DNA of 64,000 nt from SB25 sp050180705 (GTDB lineage Bacteria; Bacteroidota; Bacteroidia; Bacteroidales; Tenuifilaceae): assembly GCA_050180705.1 (NCBI GenBank), contig JBFXDX010000002.1, positions 62,001-126,000 on the forward strand, given 5' to 3'. The notes beneath the pieces are model-generated. The model worked only from the letters and a program-made list of their open reading frames with translations. It ran no database searches and had not been told where the DNA came from. Numbering within the stretch: position 1 is the first letter of the stretch; every line of letters starts with the position of its first letter. Both the position numbers and the translations under genes were made by a program. Positions 1 to 9,700 of this stretch are shown here, one piece after another.

Positions 1-2576
1 AAATGATGCCTTGCAAGACCTAACTTTACTAAATATTTAATATCTTTCAACTCGTCTTGGCTTGCAAAATCAAAACGATATCTTGCTCTTAAAGTATTTA
101 CTGTGGCGTATAAATAATACGAATTTTTGTTTATTGATGTTATATAGTTTTCAATTTGATTTTTCCATCCCTTTGGTCTTTTAAAGATTATTAATAGTGC
201 TTGATGATGTTTCATTAGCTCATTCTTCTCGTCATTAAAACAGTCATAAAACAAAGGACTAATTTTTGGGGAGTATAAATCGTCTTGAAAATAGCCAACT
301 ATATTAGTCGGCAATACTTGAACAATTGTATTTAATCGCTCTTCAAATGTATTCCCAAAATCCCCATATAACTCAAAGGCTGCTCCTTGAAATGTTGCTT
401 GCCCTTTTATTGCCATAATTGGAGATAGTGCAAATAATACTTTTGATAATTGTTTCCAAGAACTATAAATTTCAATTAACAACTTCTTCTTTAAATCTGG
501 ATTAGAATAATCACTATTCCTTAATGCTGTTGATGACGCTTTAATTTGTTGCATTAAAGTTAAAAGTGAATAATCCTCGAATATTTTTTGAATAGATTGA
601 TTATAAGGTCGTATTTGATTATAGGTTTTGTCTAAAAATTGGTCTTTTACCGAATCTGGCAAATTGGATGTTAGAACATTTTCACCGATTTCAGCTTGTA
701 TTTTTTCTATTTCATTTTCTGACGGATTCCATTTAGCACTATTCAATGGATTAATCTCACCTTTTATTCCAAGTTTCTCCTCTACAATAATTTTAGTAGA
801 GGCAATGTCTTCAAGTAGAATTGATAAAGCATCATCTCTATTCCGGTCTATTCCTGTATAGAACTCAATAATTTCAGGATAAGAAGAGTATTTATTTGAA
901 CTGAAGATATACTTTCGAAAAGACTCATCTGTGTGCATCCTTTTTGCACCAAAATAGTATATCCAAAATGTTGACTTGAAACGGTATTTGTCGCCATCCA
1001 TTATTATAATATTGTTGTTATTGAGGATTTCAAAAACAACTTCTATGTCTAATTCGATATACTTTTCTGTACAGAATGATTTTAGTTCTGTAATAAAATC
1101 TGATTTGGAGAAACTATATCGCTCATTTCTCAACATAGTCTCACAATATCTGCCTAATACATATTCACAATCTTTTAGGTCTGGCATTGTTTTGTATCTA
1201 GGAATTTCACCCATATCGAATAAGACAAACAGAATCATTTCAATCATTTTAGTTCTGTTTACTGGACTATCATCAAAATATTTTTCTAATACTTTTAGAA
1301 TAGTAATAATGTTGTATGGGGTTCTGTGCAGATTAAGACACTCTAGTTCTTTTGTTATTTTGTTAAGAACAATCGTTTCCTCACCAATATTTTTCTCTTG
1401 ATTATATTGGCGAACAATATTTCTAATTTGAGTTCTTGGTAATGCAATTAGATGCAGTGATTCAAACTCTCTATCAATAATTATTTCTTTCTCGTCAATT
1501 TTCTCATTTTCCTCTTTATTGATGTATAGTTGTTCATCCAAAGTATTGAGAACAATGATTCTGCAATCGGGATTAACAGCAATTAAATCCTTGAGTTTTT
1601 TAAAAGATACTTTATCAGTATTGTAAAAGGAGTCAAATACTATGCATTTTACATTTTCAGGATTTTGGTCTAATGAATTTGCTTCATTTCTTAATGCCTT
1701 ATTAACTAAATGAGGTTTTAAAGCAGAATTGTCAAGATAAATCCAAAGCTCATCATTTTCCCAAGCTTCACATATTAAGTGATGTGCTAATGTTGTTAAT
1801 CCGAATTGTGATGGGGCATTTATGAAATATGATTTGTCTGTAAGTAATATTTCTTCAATTAGTACTCTTTGACTATAATTTTCATCAGGATTTAGCGATA
1901 ATTCACTTGTCCTACTTATAACAGGTTCTATCCAAATTTTTGGTTGGTCGTCAAACCCCTTTAGTGAATCATTAAATCTTTTCTTAAATAATTTTCTTAG
2001 TGCTTCTTTGTTTATTAGTTGTTGGGCGTTTAGAATTGTATCTTCTTTCTTTTTGTATTGTTCAATAAAGAATCTGGTTAAATGCTTCCTTAATTTCTCT
2101 TCAAAGTCAGAAGCACCATTATAAATGCCATAAATGCCTTTCGGTTGAATTTTTTTTCTAAAATCTTCAATTTTCAATAGTTCAGATGCATTTATTTCAT
2201 TCATAGATTTAGGAGGTTCCTCATTGAAATAGAACATTATCTCAAGGTCTTGTTTCTCCTTATATCTTCTAAATGCTTCATTAAATTCTTCTTCTGTGCC
2301 TGAACCTGCTCTTGGTGTTGGTGAACCAAATTTTTTATTCATTATACCAATGAAGATTTCGAAATTCTCACCAATTTGTTCAAATATAGTTGACTGTCCA
2401 TCTTTATCTTTTATTGATGGTCTTACATCTTTTTCCCATTTTAAACTTTCGATTCTAAACTTGTAAATTTCACCCAAACCTAAATTGATCTCATCAAAAA
2501 TTTTGTCACACAAATTTCTTTCTATATTGGTGTCGCCAGGTGAAGCAATAAATGCTTTATAGATTTTTACTTCCAT
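1..2576 (-). CDS. STAND-type NTPase-like protein with DUF4062-like N-terminus (3' end missing)
   Basis: An open frame runs from ATG at 2576 off the left edge (858 codons visible, no stop). Residues 1-120 resemble DUF4062/TIR-like domains: the FIASPGD...ER start, a FIGIMNKKFGSPTP strand and the SGTEEEF segment. Residues 250-500 look like a STAND/NACHT core: P-loop position PSQFGLTT (255-262), Walker-B-like CIVFDSF (311-317), an RIIVLNT strand, and helices with HRTPYNI and SPVNRTKM. The P-loop lysine is Leu260 and there is no acidic pair after Asp315, so ATP hydrolysis is doubtful. The rest is helical and may be the sensor part. By family this suggests a defence or signalling switch; that role is inferred. 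The gene is visibly more AT-rich than its neighbours. Confidence 0.8.
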   Translation of the reverse strand, partial: MEVKIYKAFIASPGDTNIERNLCDKIFDEINLGLGEIYKFRIESLKWEKDVRPSIKDKDGQSTIFEQIGENFEIFIGIMNKKFGSPTPRAGSGTEEEFNEAFRRYKEKQDLEIMFYFNEEPPKSMNEINASELLKIEDFRKKIQPKGIYGIYNGASDFEEKLRKHLTRFFIEQYKKKEDTILNAQQLINKEALRKLFKKRFNDSLKGFDDQPKIWIEPVISRTSELSLNPDENYSQRVLIEEILLTDKSYFINAPSQFGLTTLAHHLICEAWENDELWIYLDNSALKPHLVNKALRNEANSLDQNPENVKCIVFDSFYNTDKVSFKKLKDLIAVNPDCRIIVLNTLDEQLYINKEENEKIDEKEIIIDREFESLHLIALPRTQIRNIVRQYNQEKNIGEETIVLNKITKELECLNLHRTPYNIITILKVLEKYFDDSPVNRTKMIEMILFVLFDMGEIPRYKTMPDLKDCEYVLGRYCETMLRNERYSFSKSDFITELKSFCTEKYIELDIEVVFEILNNNNIIIMDGDKYRFKSTFWIYYFGAKRMHTDESFRKYIFSSNKYSSYPEIIEFYTGIDRNRDDALSILLEDIASTKIIVEEKLGIKGEINPLNSAKWNPSENEIEKIQAEIGENVLTSNLPDSVKDQFLDKTYNQIRPYNQSIQKIFEDYSLLTLMQQIKASSTALRNSDYSNPDLKKKLLIEIYSSWKQLSKVLFALSPIMAIKGQATFQGAAFELYGDFGNTFEERLNTIVQVLPTNIVGYFQDDLYSPKISPLFYDCFNDEKNELMKHHQALLIIFKRPKGWKNQIENYITSINKNSYYLYATVNTLRARYRFDFASQDELKDIKYLVKLGLARHH

Positions 2577-2854
2577 AATCTGTCAGTTTAATTTTTTGGT
2601 TTTATCTTTTCTATAGTCTTGTTGCCAACTTACTTATATACGTACTAACCCCACATTCTATCAACCCTTACTTTATGTATAACTTTTCCATACCATTTCC
2701 CTATAAAACTACCAAAAATATATTTGCAATACAATACTAGCTGCCTGTTTAGTTGATGGTTGATGATGAAAAACTCTTCCTTTTATCTTTCTCCATTCTC
2801 CTGTTTCCTGTGTTATTAACTCTACACCCTTTTGCATCGAGCCTTCCTTTTCCC
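2577..2854. other. non-coding gap
   Basis: This gap lies between the start of the STAND-like gene and the terminator of the next minus-strand gene. The short open frames in it have no recognisable protein character. I see no clear -7 element for the STAND-like gene and no RNA gene. Confidence 0.5.
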
Positions 2855-2893
2855 AAAAAAAAAAGGATGCTTCCCCTCGACTTAGAAGCACCC
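2855..2893 (-). terminator. Rho-independent terminator of the 318-aa gene
   Basis: On the minus strand a 9-bp stem (GGGTGCTTC / GAAGCATCC, one G-U pair) with an 11-nt loop is followed directly by ten T. It lies 25 bp past the stop of the gene ending at 2918. Confidence 0.85.
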
Positions 2894-2917
2894 TTCAGCA
2901 TATTGAGAAAATTAAAA

Positions 2918-3874
2918 CTAATTAGGCGTAAGCTCCACGCTTAGCTCATTTAGTTCCCCTGCTGTAACCGGAACGGTTACTGCTATTTCCTTATAGCCGG
3001 GCTTACTCAGCGTAACCTTGTACACCCCGCTGGGCAACGATTTTATGTTAAAACCTCCCTTTTCGGCTGTTACCTTGGTGAGCACCACCTCGGGCTTAAC
3101 GCTACTAATACCATTGGCTGCCGTTTCGGCGGTATTGGCTGGGCACTCGGGGCAGAACTTAATGGTTACACCCTTCAGCGGTTTGCCCGAAACCGAGTCG
3201 GTAACAACCCCCTTTAGGGTAAGCGAACCTGTACCAACAATAACCATCTTTCGGGCTGTATGGTAACCAGTGTAGAAGTTGGGCTGCGTAAGCCGAATTA
3301 TCTCCACTGCGGCATCCATTTTCTTCAGCACTGTATTGGCCTCATTAAACAGTACCTCCAGCTGTATGGTGGCCTGATGGGTTATTGTTGTATTCAGCCG
3401 GGGGTCAACCAGCGACTCTCCATACCGCTGTATGGCCTGTAGCAAAACTGCCTGGCTCTCGGCGGTTATTCCATACTCGGTCAAATGCTCCAGGTTCTCC
3501 TGTCCCTTATCGTAAATAATTTGGGAATAGTCGTGCAATGCCGTGTTTGTGAAACCCCTAAAGGTGCTTTCCGGTATATGCACTTCGCCAAGGAGCGTAA
3601 GGTTGTCCGATAGCTTGGCATAGGCCATAAGCTTCCGCGCACAATCGGCCACAAGGGTTATCAGGGTTTCAGCCTGCTGGTTCTTATTGGCTGTGCTACC
3701 CGTTTTGTCAATTTTTTGCTGCTCCGAGGCAATTGTAATGCTACTCGATAGCTCTTTTAGTTTTTCATGGTTCTCGGTATACTGTGGAAGTTGACTTACA
3801 ATCGGTTGGTTCCGATCGCCGAATCCCAGCACAGTGTTTATCATACCTAACCTGCTTTCTTGAGAATTTGTCAT
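2918..3874 (-). CDS. Unknown protein with C-terminal carboxypeptidase-regulatory-like domain
   Basis: 318 aa with no signal peptide. Residues 1-200 are mostly helical and I do not recognise them. From about residue 213 there is a transthyretin/CarboxypepD_reg-like beta-sandwich: LKGVVTDSVSGKPLKGVTI, then GGFNIKSLPSGVYKVTLSKPG, then a V-rich final strand. Such domains usually serve as structural or binding modules, often in envelope proteins, but this one lacks an export signal. The gene stands alone, with a strong terminator behind it and repeat-rich DNA upstream. Its base composition is clearly more GC-rich than the STAND-like gene next to it. Function unknown. Confidence 0.75.
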   Translation of the reverse strand: MTNSQESRLGMINTVLGFGDRNQPIVSQLPQYTENHEKLKELSSSITIASEQQKIDKTGSTANKNQQAETLITLVADCARKLMAYAKLSDNLTLLGEVHIPESTFRGFTNTALHDYSQIIYDKGQENLEHLTEYGITAESQAVLLQAIQRYGESLVDPRLNTTITHQATIQLEVLFNEANTVLKKMDAAVEIIRLTQPNFYTGYHTARKMVIVGTGSLTLKGVVTDSVSGKPLKGVTIKFCPECPANTAETAANGISSVKPEVVLTKVTAEKGGFNIKSLPSGVYKVTLSKPGYKEIAVTVPVTAGELNELSVELTPN

Positions 3875-4190
3875 AATTTATCAATTATTTAATTATTTGA
3901 TATTATGTGAATTAAAAAAGCATAAGACCAATTTAGGGAAAAATCAAATAGCTGTCAAGTTTTTTTTAGTTTTTTCGTCTGTCGTTCATTGCTTTCCAAG
4001 GCATATTCAACGATATAGCCCTCAATCAGTAGGGCAGAGGGGTGTTGCACTTCATTGCACCTATCGTTCAGTTTTGTGAATCGTGAAGTATTAACGGCAA
4101 AAGCTCTCGCCCGAACAACGCCTAATAATTACCCAGCCTGACACAGTTTACTGAATAGACCCAATAAACCCCGATAGAACAAACCTATGA
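3875..4190. other. non-coding gap upstream of the 318-aa gene
   Basis: No plausible gene on either strand. The first about 100 bp are AT-rich and probably carry the promoter of the minus-strand gene starting at 3874. The remainder has no feature I can name before the tandem array begins. Confidence 0.45.
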
Positions 4191-4484
4191 GATTATTTCC
4201 GGAACCCATAAGATGACTTCTGGAACCCAAGAGATGATTTCCGGAACCCGAGAGATGACTTCCGGAACCCAAGAGATGATTTCTGGAACCCGAGAGATGA
4301 CTTCCGGAACCCAAGAGATGATTTCTGGGACCCAAGAGATGACTTCCGGAACCCAAGAGATGATTTCCGGGACCCAAGAGATGACTTCTGGAACCCAAGA
4401 GATGATTTCTGGGACCCGAGAGATGATTTCTGGAACCTGAGAGATGACTTCCGGGATCCGAGAGATGACTTCCGGAACCTATCA
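4191..4484. repeat. 21-bp tandem repeat array, 14 units
   Basis: Fourteen head-to-tail 21-bp units start at 4191, 4212, 4233 and so on to 4464. The core is GATGAYTTCYGGRACCC followed by RAGA. GATGACTTC and GATGATTTC units alternate through most of the array, giving a 42-bp higher-order period. The first and last units are the most diverged. There are no spacers, so it is a minisatellite and not a CRISPR array. Because 21 is a multiple of three, frames on both strands stay open (7-residue periods such as MTSGTQE), but nothing indicates translation. Confidence 0.9.
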
Positions 4485-4640
4485 GATGTTTTCTATTTTC
4501 TGACTTCTGATTTCTGACTTCTGATTTCTGACTTCGATTTCTGTCTTCTGTCTTCTGACTTCAGTCTCCTGTCTCCTGTCTCCTGACTCCTGACTTCTGT
4601 CTTCTAACTTCCAACTTCCTTCCTCCACCTTCCAATTCCC
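4485..4640. repeat. Heptanucleotide repeat tract, left arm
   Basis: A degenerate 7-bp period (TTCTGAC, TTCTGAT, TTCTGTC, TCCTGTC variants) runs almost without interruption from about 4491 to 4620. On the other strand it reads as GTCAGAA-type units. It is strongly pyrimidine-biased on the plus strand. Such heptamer tracts are known to occur between genes in environmental Bacteroidota; their role is not established. Confidence 0.8.
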
Positions 4641-4745
4641 TCGCTAACGCAAATGCGCTATGCGTGTCGCTTTAAACTGCACGCGTCAGAAGAAGACGCG
4701 CGCAAACAGGAGGTCAGAAGAAGAGACGCGCAAACGGGAGGGAGG
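4641..4745. repeat. GC-richer segment with a duplicated ~30-bp unit between the heptamer arms
   Basis: Between the heptamer arms lies a segment with two imperfect copies of a unit of about 30 bp, each containing GTCAGAAGAAGA, then a GACGCGC core, then CAAACRGGAG. It interrupts the heptamer tract and resembles nothing coding. Confidence 0.6.
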
Positions 4746-4858
4746 TTGGTTTGGGAATCTTTCTTCTTTCTTCTGACTTCTGTCTCCTGTCTCCTGTCTC
4801 CTGATTTCTGTCTTCTAACTTCTGTCTCCTGACTTCTGTCTCCTGCCTTCTGCCTCAA
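4746..4858. repeat. Heptanucleotide repeat tract, right arm
   Basis: From about 4760 to 4857 the same 7-bp units (TTCTGAC, TTCTGTC, TCCTGTC) resume in the same orientation as the left arm. The tract ends within a few bases of the stop codon of the mechanosensitive channel gene, so it occupies that gene's 3' flank and may act as its transcript end. Confidence 0.8.
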
Positions 4859-4860
4859 TT

Positions 4861-5673
4861 TTACTTTTGGTTAATATGAATAACCCTTTGCGGAAAAGGT
4901 ATTTGTATATTCTTTGCCTTAAAGGCATCGAAAATCATTATTCTGAGTTCGCTCTTTGTGTTTTCCACTCTAAAAACCTCTTCGGCCCAGAAGTATAAGG
5001 TGAATATAAGTGCCGAATCGGCATAATCGTTAAAGCGTACAAAGGGCTTTGGTTTTTTCAAAACGTGCTGATGTGCCATTGCAGTTTCTTCCAGTATTCT
5101 CATTACATCGTGAATGTTGGATGAGTAGTCAACCCCAACGGATATTTCGAACCGCGAAACGGTTTTGCTGTGTGTCCAATTAATAAGATTGCTTCGGGTA
5201 AGTTCCGAGTTGGGAAGAATTATGTACTTATCGTCGCGGGTTAGTACTGTGGTTGTCCTAAAATTGATCTCCTGAACCCTACAAACCATTCCATTCACTT
5301 CAATTATATCGCTAACCTTAATGGAACTATCAATCAGAATAATTATTCCCGAGATAAAATCGCTGAAAATATTCTGTATACCCAGGCCAATTCCAACCAA
5401 AAGGGCTGCCGATCCTGCTAGTAATATTGAAATGTCGAATCCAAGTATTCTAATACCCGATACTATTACAATAACAGTAAGGAAATACTTTATCAGTTTA
5501 AAAAAGGCATACTTCTTAGCAATGTCTATCTTTCTCGATCGGTATATTATCGATTTTATGGTATAGAGCACCGCCATAAAAACTGCAATGAGCACAATTA
5601 GGCCAACAATGTTGGCAACCTTAAAGGTGTATTTATCGAACTCGAATATTGGATACTGTAAGAACTCTTTCAT
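4861..5673 (-). CDS. Small-conductance mechanosensitive channel (MscS family)
   Basis: 270 aa inner-membrane channel expected to release solutes when membrane tension rises after hypo-osmotic shock. Three membrane segments lie at about 20-43, 60-78 and 82-105. The third is the Gly/Ala-rich pore helix (AGSAALLVGIGLGIQ) followed by NIFSDFISG, typical of MscS. The cytoplasmic beta domain (DIIEVNG, TTTVLTRDDKYIILPNS) and the C-terminal PFPQR motif follow. Length is normal for a minimal MscS. The gene is monocistronic, with repeat DNA at its 3' end and a divergent ABC operon upstream. Confidence 0.93.
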   Translation of the reverse strand: MKEFLQYPIFEFDKYTFKVANIVGLIVLIAVFMAVLYTIKSIIYRSRKIDIAKKYAFFKLIKYFLTVIVIVSGIRILGFDISILLAGSAALLVGIGLGIQNIFSDFISGIIILIDSSIKVSDIIEVNGMVCRVQEINFRTTTVLTRDDKYIILPNSELTRSNLINWTHSKTVSRFEISVGVDYSSNIHDVMRILEETAMAHQHVLKKPKPFVRFNDYADSALIFTLYFWAEEVFRVENTKSELRIMIFDAFKAKNIQIPFPQRVIHINQK

Positions 5674-5805
5674 TACATAGCTGTATTAATGTTTATAGTG
5701 ATTTGTGAGCATTACATTCCCGATTCTTTTATGTAGATATTGATTTTGTAGCTCCGGTTTTTCATAGTTGCATAATTTTTGATTGCATGCAGCGATTCTT
5801 AGAAT

Positions 5806-5813
5806 CAAATTTA
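5806..5813 (-). promoter_or_regulatory. Putative -7 element (TAAATTTG) for the mscS gene
   Basis: The minus-strand octamer fits the Bacteroidota TAnnTTTG consensus. It lies about 130 bp before the channel start codon, so the leader would be long. No convincing -33 TTTG is paired with it. Confidence 0.35.
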
Positions 5814-5916
5814 GTTGCATTTGTGGAAAATGGAAACGATTATGGTTTTGTTTTTTCAATTTGTAACATATTCGACTTTCGGGCGTCATATTAATACTTC
5901 ATTTAATAATCTTTAT

Positions 5917-6786
5917 ATGATACTTAAAATTCAGAATCTTAGTAAAACCTATCCCAATGGGGTTCAGGCTCTAAAAAATGTCAATCTCGAAATTGGCACT
6001 GGTATGTTTGGTCTTGTTGGTCCTAATGGTGCCGGAAAATCAACCCTTATGCGTACGTTATCCACCTTGCAGGATGCCGATAGCGGAACTGCACATTTGG
6101 ATGATCTTGACATGCTTAACAATAAGCCCGAAGTGAGGAAGATACTTGGCTATTTACCTCAGGAATTTGGACTATATCCTAAGGTTACAGCCGAAACTTT
6201 GTTGAATCATATAGCAGAGATGAAGGGAATTACAAATATTTCGGAGCGTAAGGAATTGGTGAAAGCATTGCTCAATAAAACAAACCTTTATCAGCATCGC
6301 AGCAAGAATTTAGGTGGCTTCTCGGGTGGAATGAAACAGCGATTTGGCATTGCTCAGGCTCTTATTGGTAGTCCTAAGCTAATTATTGTTGACGAACCAA
6401 CCGCAGGGCTCGATCCTACAGAGCGTAACCGCTTTCATAACTTGCTTAGCGAAATAGGGGAGAATGTAATTGTTATTCTTTCTACCCATATCATTGAGGA
6501 TGTTAAGAGTCTTTGCAACCAAATGGCGATAATAAATTTCGGTGAGGTTTTATTGCAGGGAAAACCCGATGATATTGTTAATGTACTTAACGGTAAGGTG
6601 TACCGTAAGTTAATCGATAAGCAGGCTTTGAAGGACTATGGCAGCATGGATATAATTTCGACAAGACTTCTGCGCGGAAAGTTAGAGATAACCGTTGTAA
6701 ATGATAATAATCCCGAGAATGGATTTAGCCTTTCGGAGCCTTCGCTCGACGATGTTTACTTCTCAAATGTTCGTAACTCAAACTAA
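5917..6786 (+). CDS. ABC transporter ATP-binding protein
   Basis: 289 aa nucleotide-binding subunit of an ABC-2 type exporter. Walker A GPNGAGKST at 35-43, signature FSGGM at 135-139, Walker B LIIVDEP at 155-161, and an STH switch histidine further on. The first 34 in-frame codons upstream (from 5815) do not look like ABC sequence; ATG 5917 starts directly at the first beta strand (MILKIQNLSK), so I chose it. The permease gene follows after 10 bp and is surely its partner. The substrate is unknown. Confidence 0.92.
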   Translation: MILKIQNLSKTYPNGVQALKNVNLEIGTGMFGLVGPNGAGKSTLMRTLSTLQDADSGTAHLDDLDMLNNKPEVRKILGYLPQEFGLYPKVTAETLLNHIAEMKGITNISERKELVKALLNKTNLYQHRSKNLGGFSGGMKQRFGIAQALIGSPKLIIVDEPTAGLDPTERNRFHNLLSEIGENVIVILSTHIIEDVKSLCNQMAIINFGEVLLQGKPDDIVNVLNGKVYRKLIDKQALKDYGSMDIISTRLLRGKLEITVVNDNNPENGFSLSEPSLDDVYFSNVRNSN

Positions 6787-6796
6787 CAGCCCGACT

Positions 6797-9700
6797 ATGT
6801 TTTGGAATATTTTTCGATTTGAGATAAGGTATCGCCTAAAAAGGCCTGCTACTTACGTGTACTTTGGAATATTTCTGCTTTTTAGCATTGTAATACTAGT
6901 TAACGAGAATGTTAATATTGGAATGATTCCAGCAGCAGCCAATGTTAATGCACCTTACGTGCTCGCTGTTATTTCGGCTGTATTCTCTGCTTTTGGAATT
7001 ATGGTTACCTCTGCAATGATGAGCACTCCTATCATTCGCGATTACGATCATAATACTCATCATTTTATATATAGCATGCCAATCTCCAAATGGCAGTATT
7101 TGGGTGGACGATTTGCCGGATCGATGTTTATGACCATTATGGTTTTTATGTCGATTCCTATTGGAATGATGATTGGTATTGCTGCCGATCATATTTTTGA
7201 AATACATCCCGGAAAACTTGGGGCATTTAGCCTTTGGTCGTATTTTCAGCCATTCTTCCTGATTGTAATTCCCAATATATTCTTTGCCGGATCATTATTT
7301 TTCTCCTTGGCCAGCTTAACAAAGAAGATGGTGTATAGCTATTTGGGAAATGTTATTCTATTGGTTGGCTATATTATAGCGCTAAATCTTTTGAGTGACA
7401 TCGATAACAGGAGTATTGGAACATTAGTCGATCCATTTGGCTTATCGTCGCTCGATTTAATGGTTCGTTACTGGACTATCTCCGATTTCAACACCCGAAT
7501 TGTTAGCCCCGATACGTATTTACTGTTAAATAGATTGATTTGGATTGGCGTTGGCGTTGTTGCGTTGCTCTTTGTTTACAGAAAGTTTACCTTCACAACC
7601 CCCAAGTCGGTTGCACGCAAAGCAAGCGTGGAGAATGGTAACAACCATGAACGAGAATCAATCGTTTTACCTCGTTATCAGCAGTCGTTTAGCGTTTTGC
7701 AAGAGTTGAAACTGTGTATTAAGCAGGCCTGGATTTATTTTAAAGGCATTGCTACCGATTTCGCATTTATTGCCATTATAATTGCGGGTATTGGACTTGT
7801 TGCATCGGGCAGTATTAGTTTAGGGTCGATGTACGATACCAACTATTATCCTGTAACCTACTCAATGCTACAATCGGTTGGTGGTAGTTTTGTTTTATTT
7901 GTGCTAATTATACTAACATTCTTCAGTGGAGAGTTGGTTTGGAAGGAGCGTTCTGTTAAGTTGAACCAAATTTACGATACACTTCCGGTTCCATCGTGGG
8001 TTACCTATACATCTAAGTATGTTGCAATGCTTATGGTTACCATTCTGGTTCAGCTGGTGGTAATGCTTACTTGTGTTGTTATTCAAATAAGCCATTCGTA
8101 CTATGTGTTTGAGTTTAATCAGTACTTCGTGCAGCTATTTGTGATAGGTTTTGCAAAATATGCAATTCTTCTTTCGCTGATTATGCTTATTCAGGTATTG
8201 TCGTCGAATAAGTTTGTTGGTTTTGTGTTTGTGATGGTTTACTATGTAGTAATGTCGGTACTGTCGCAATTTGGTTTAGAGGATGGATTACTTCGTCCCA
8301 ATGCAATTCCTTCGTATGTATACTCCGATATGAATGGTTATGGGCCATTCCTTACATCGGTGGTTTGGTTTACTATTTACTGGGGAGTATTTGCGGTAAT
8401 ATTGGCGTTAATTTCAAATCTATTCTGGAAACGGGGCTCCGAGTCGGGTTTCAAAACCTCCATTCGCAGAGCAAAGGAACGCCTGGGGATACGTACTGTG
8501 AGAGTTGCCTTTTATTCATGCATTGCATTGTTCTTAGGCGTTGGAGTTTTTATCTACTATAATACTCATGTGCTTAACGACTTTGAAACCTCGAAGCACC
8601 GCGAGAAAAAGTTGGTGGAGTTTGAGAAACACTATAAATGGCTCGAGCAAAAGCCGCAGCCTAAAATTGTAGAGGCCGATGTCTCTGTTGATATATATCC
8701 GCATAAAAGCAAGCTCGATATCTCCGGTACGTTTTTCTTGAAAAACAATGAGATGGTTGCTGTGGATACTGTTTATGTGAATCTGCCAACCGACAAGATT
8801 GCTTTTGGCCAATTTAAGCTGGGAAGCGATAGTGTAAGTCTTGTTGATGATTATTTTGGGATCTTTAAGGTTGCTTTATCTAACCCTTTACAGCCTGGAG
8901 ATAGTTTGCCTTTAACATTTGCCTATAAGTATAGCGATAGAGGTTTTGTTGGTAGTAATCCTCAAACCTTTTTGGTCGATAATGGAACCTTTTTCAACAG
9001 TAAGTCGCTTTTCCCTACAATTGGGTATAATAGAGAATACGAGATGTCCAATAAGGATAAGCGTAAAAAGTATGATTTGCCCGAACAAAAGCGTATGCCT
9101 TTGATTTCGGACACGGCCATGTGGCAAAATACTTACCTTGGAACCGATGGTAGCTGGATTCGCTTTAAGGCAACTGTTAGTACATCAGCCGATCAGGTTG
9201 CTGTTGCTCCCGGACGCTTGGTTAAGCAATGGACCAACAATGACCGGAATTATTACTCCTATCAGGTTGATGGCAAGATGCTCAATTTCTTCTCGTTCCT
9301 GTCGGCAAATTATCAGGTAGAGCGCGAATCGTATAAAGGAATCGATTTAGAGGTATTTTACCATAAGGGACATGAGTACAATATTCCCAATATGTTCAAG
9401 GCTATGAAACAGTCTTTGGATTACTTTCAGGAGAACTTTGGTCCATTTCAGCATAAGAACTTACGCATTGTGGAGTTTCCTCGTTATGCAAGCTTTGCGC
9501 AAAGTTTCCCAGCTACCATTCCATACTCAGAGAGTATTGGATTTATCGCAGATTTACGCGATACTTTAGATATCGACTACGTATTCTATGTTACGGCTCA
9601 CGAAATTGCGCATCAATGGTGGGCGCATCAGGTTTGCGGTGCAAATGTTCAGGGCGCAACACTAATGAGCGAGGCTTTGGCGCAGTATTCTTCGTTAATG

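Noticed and set aside
628..1401. Plus-strand open frames of 77 and 141 codons
   Set aside because: They lie antisense inside the STAND-like gene, whose frame has clear motifs and stays open for 858 codons.
4129..4440. Open frames on both strands through the 21-bp array
   Set aside because: They exist because the unit length is a multiple of three; no start context, domain or composition suggests a protein.
4191..4484. CRISPR array
   Set aside because: Units are contiguous with no unique spacers and no cas gene is nearby.
4658..4858. 66-codon minus-strand frame rich in RQKSGDRRQE
   Set aside because: It is only the translation of the heptamer tract.
5815..5916. N-terminal extension of the ABC ATPase
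   Set aside because: The extra residues are unlike the family and the ATG at 5917 begins the domain exactly.
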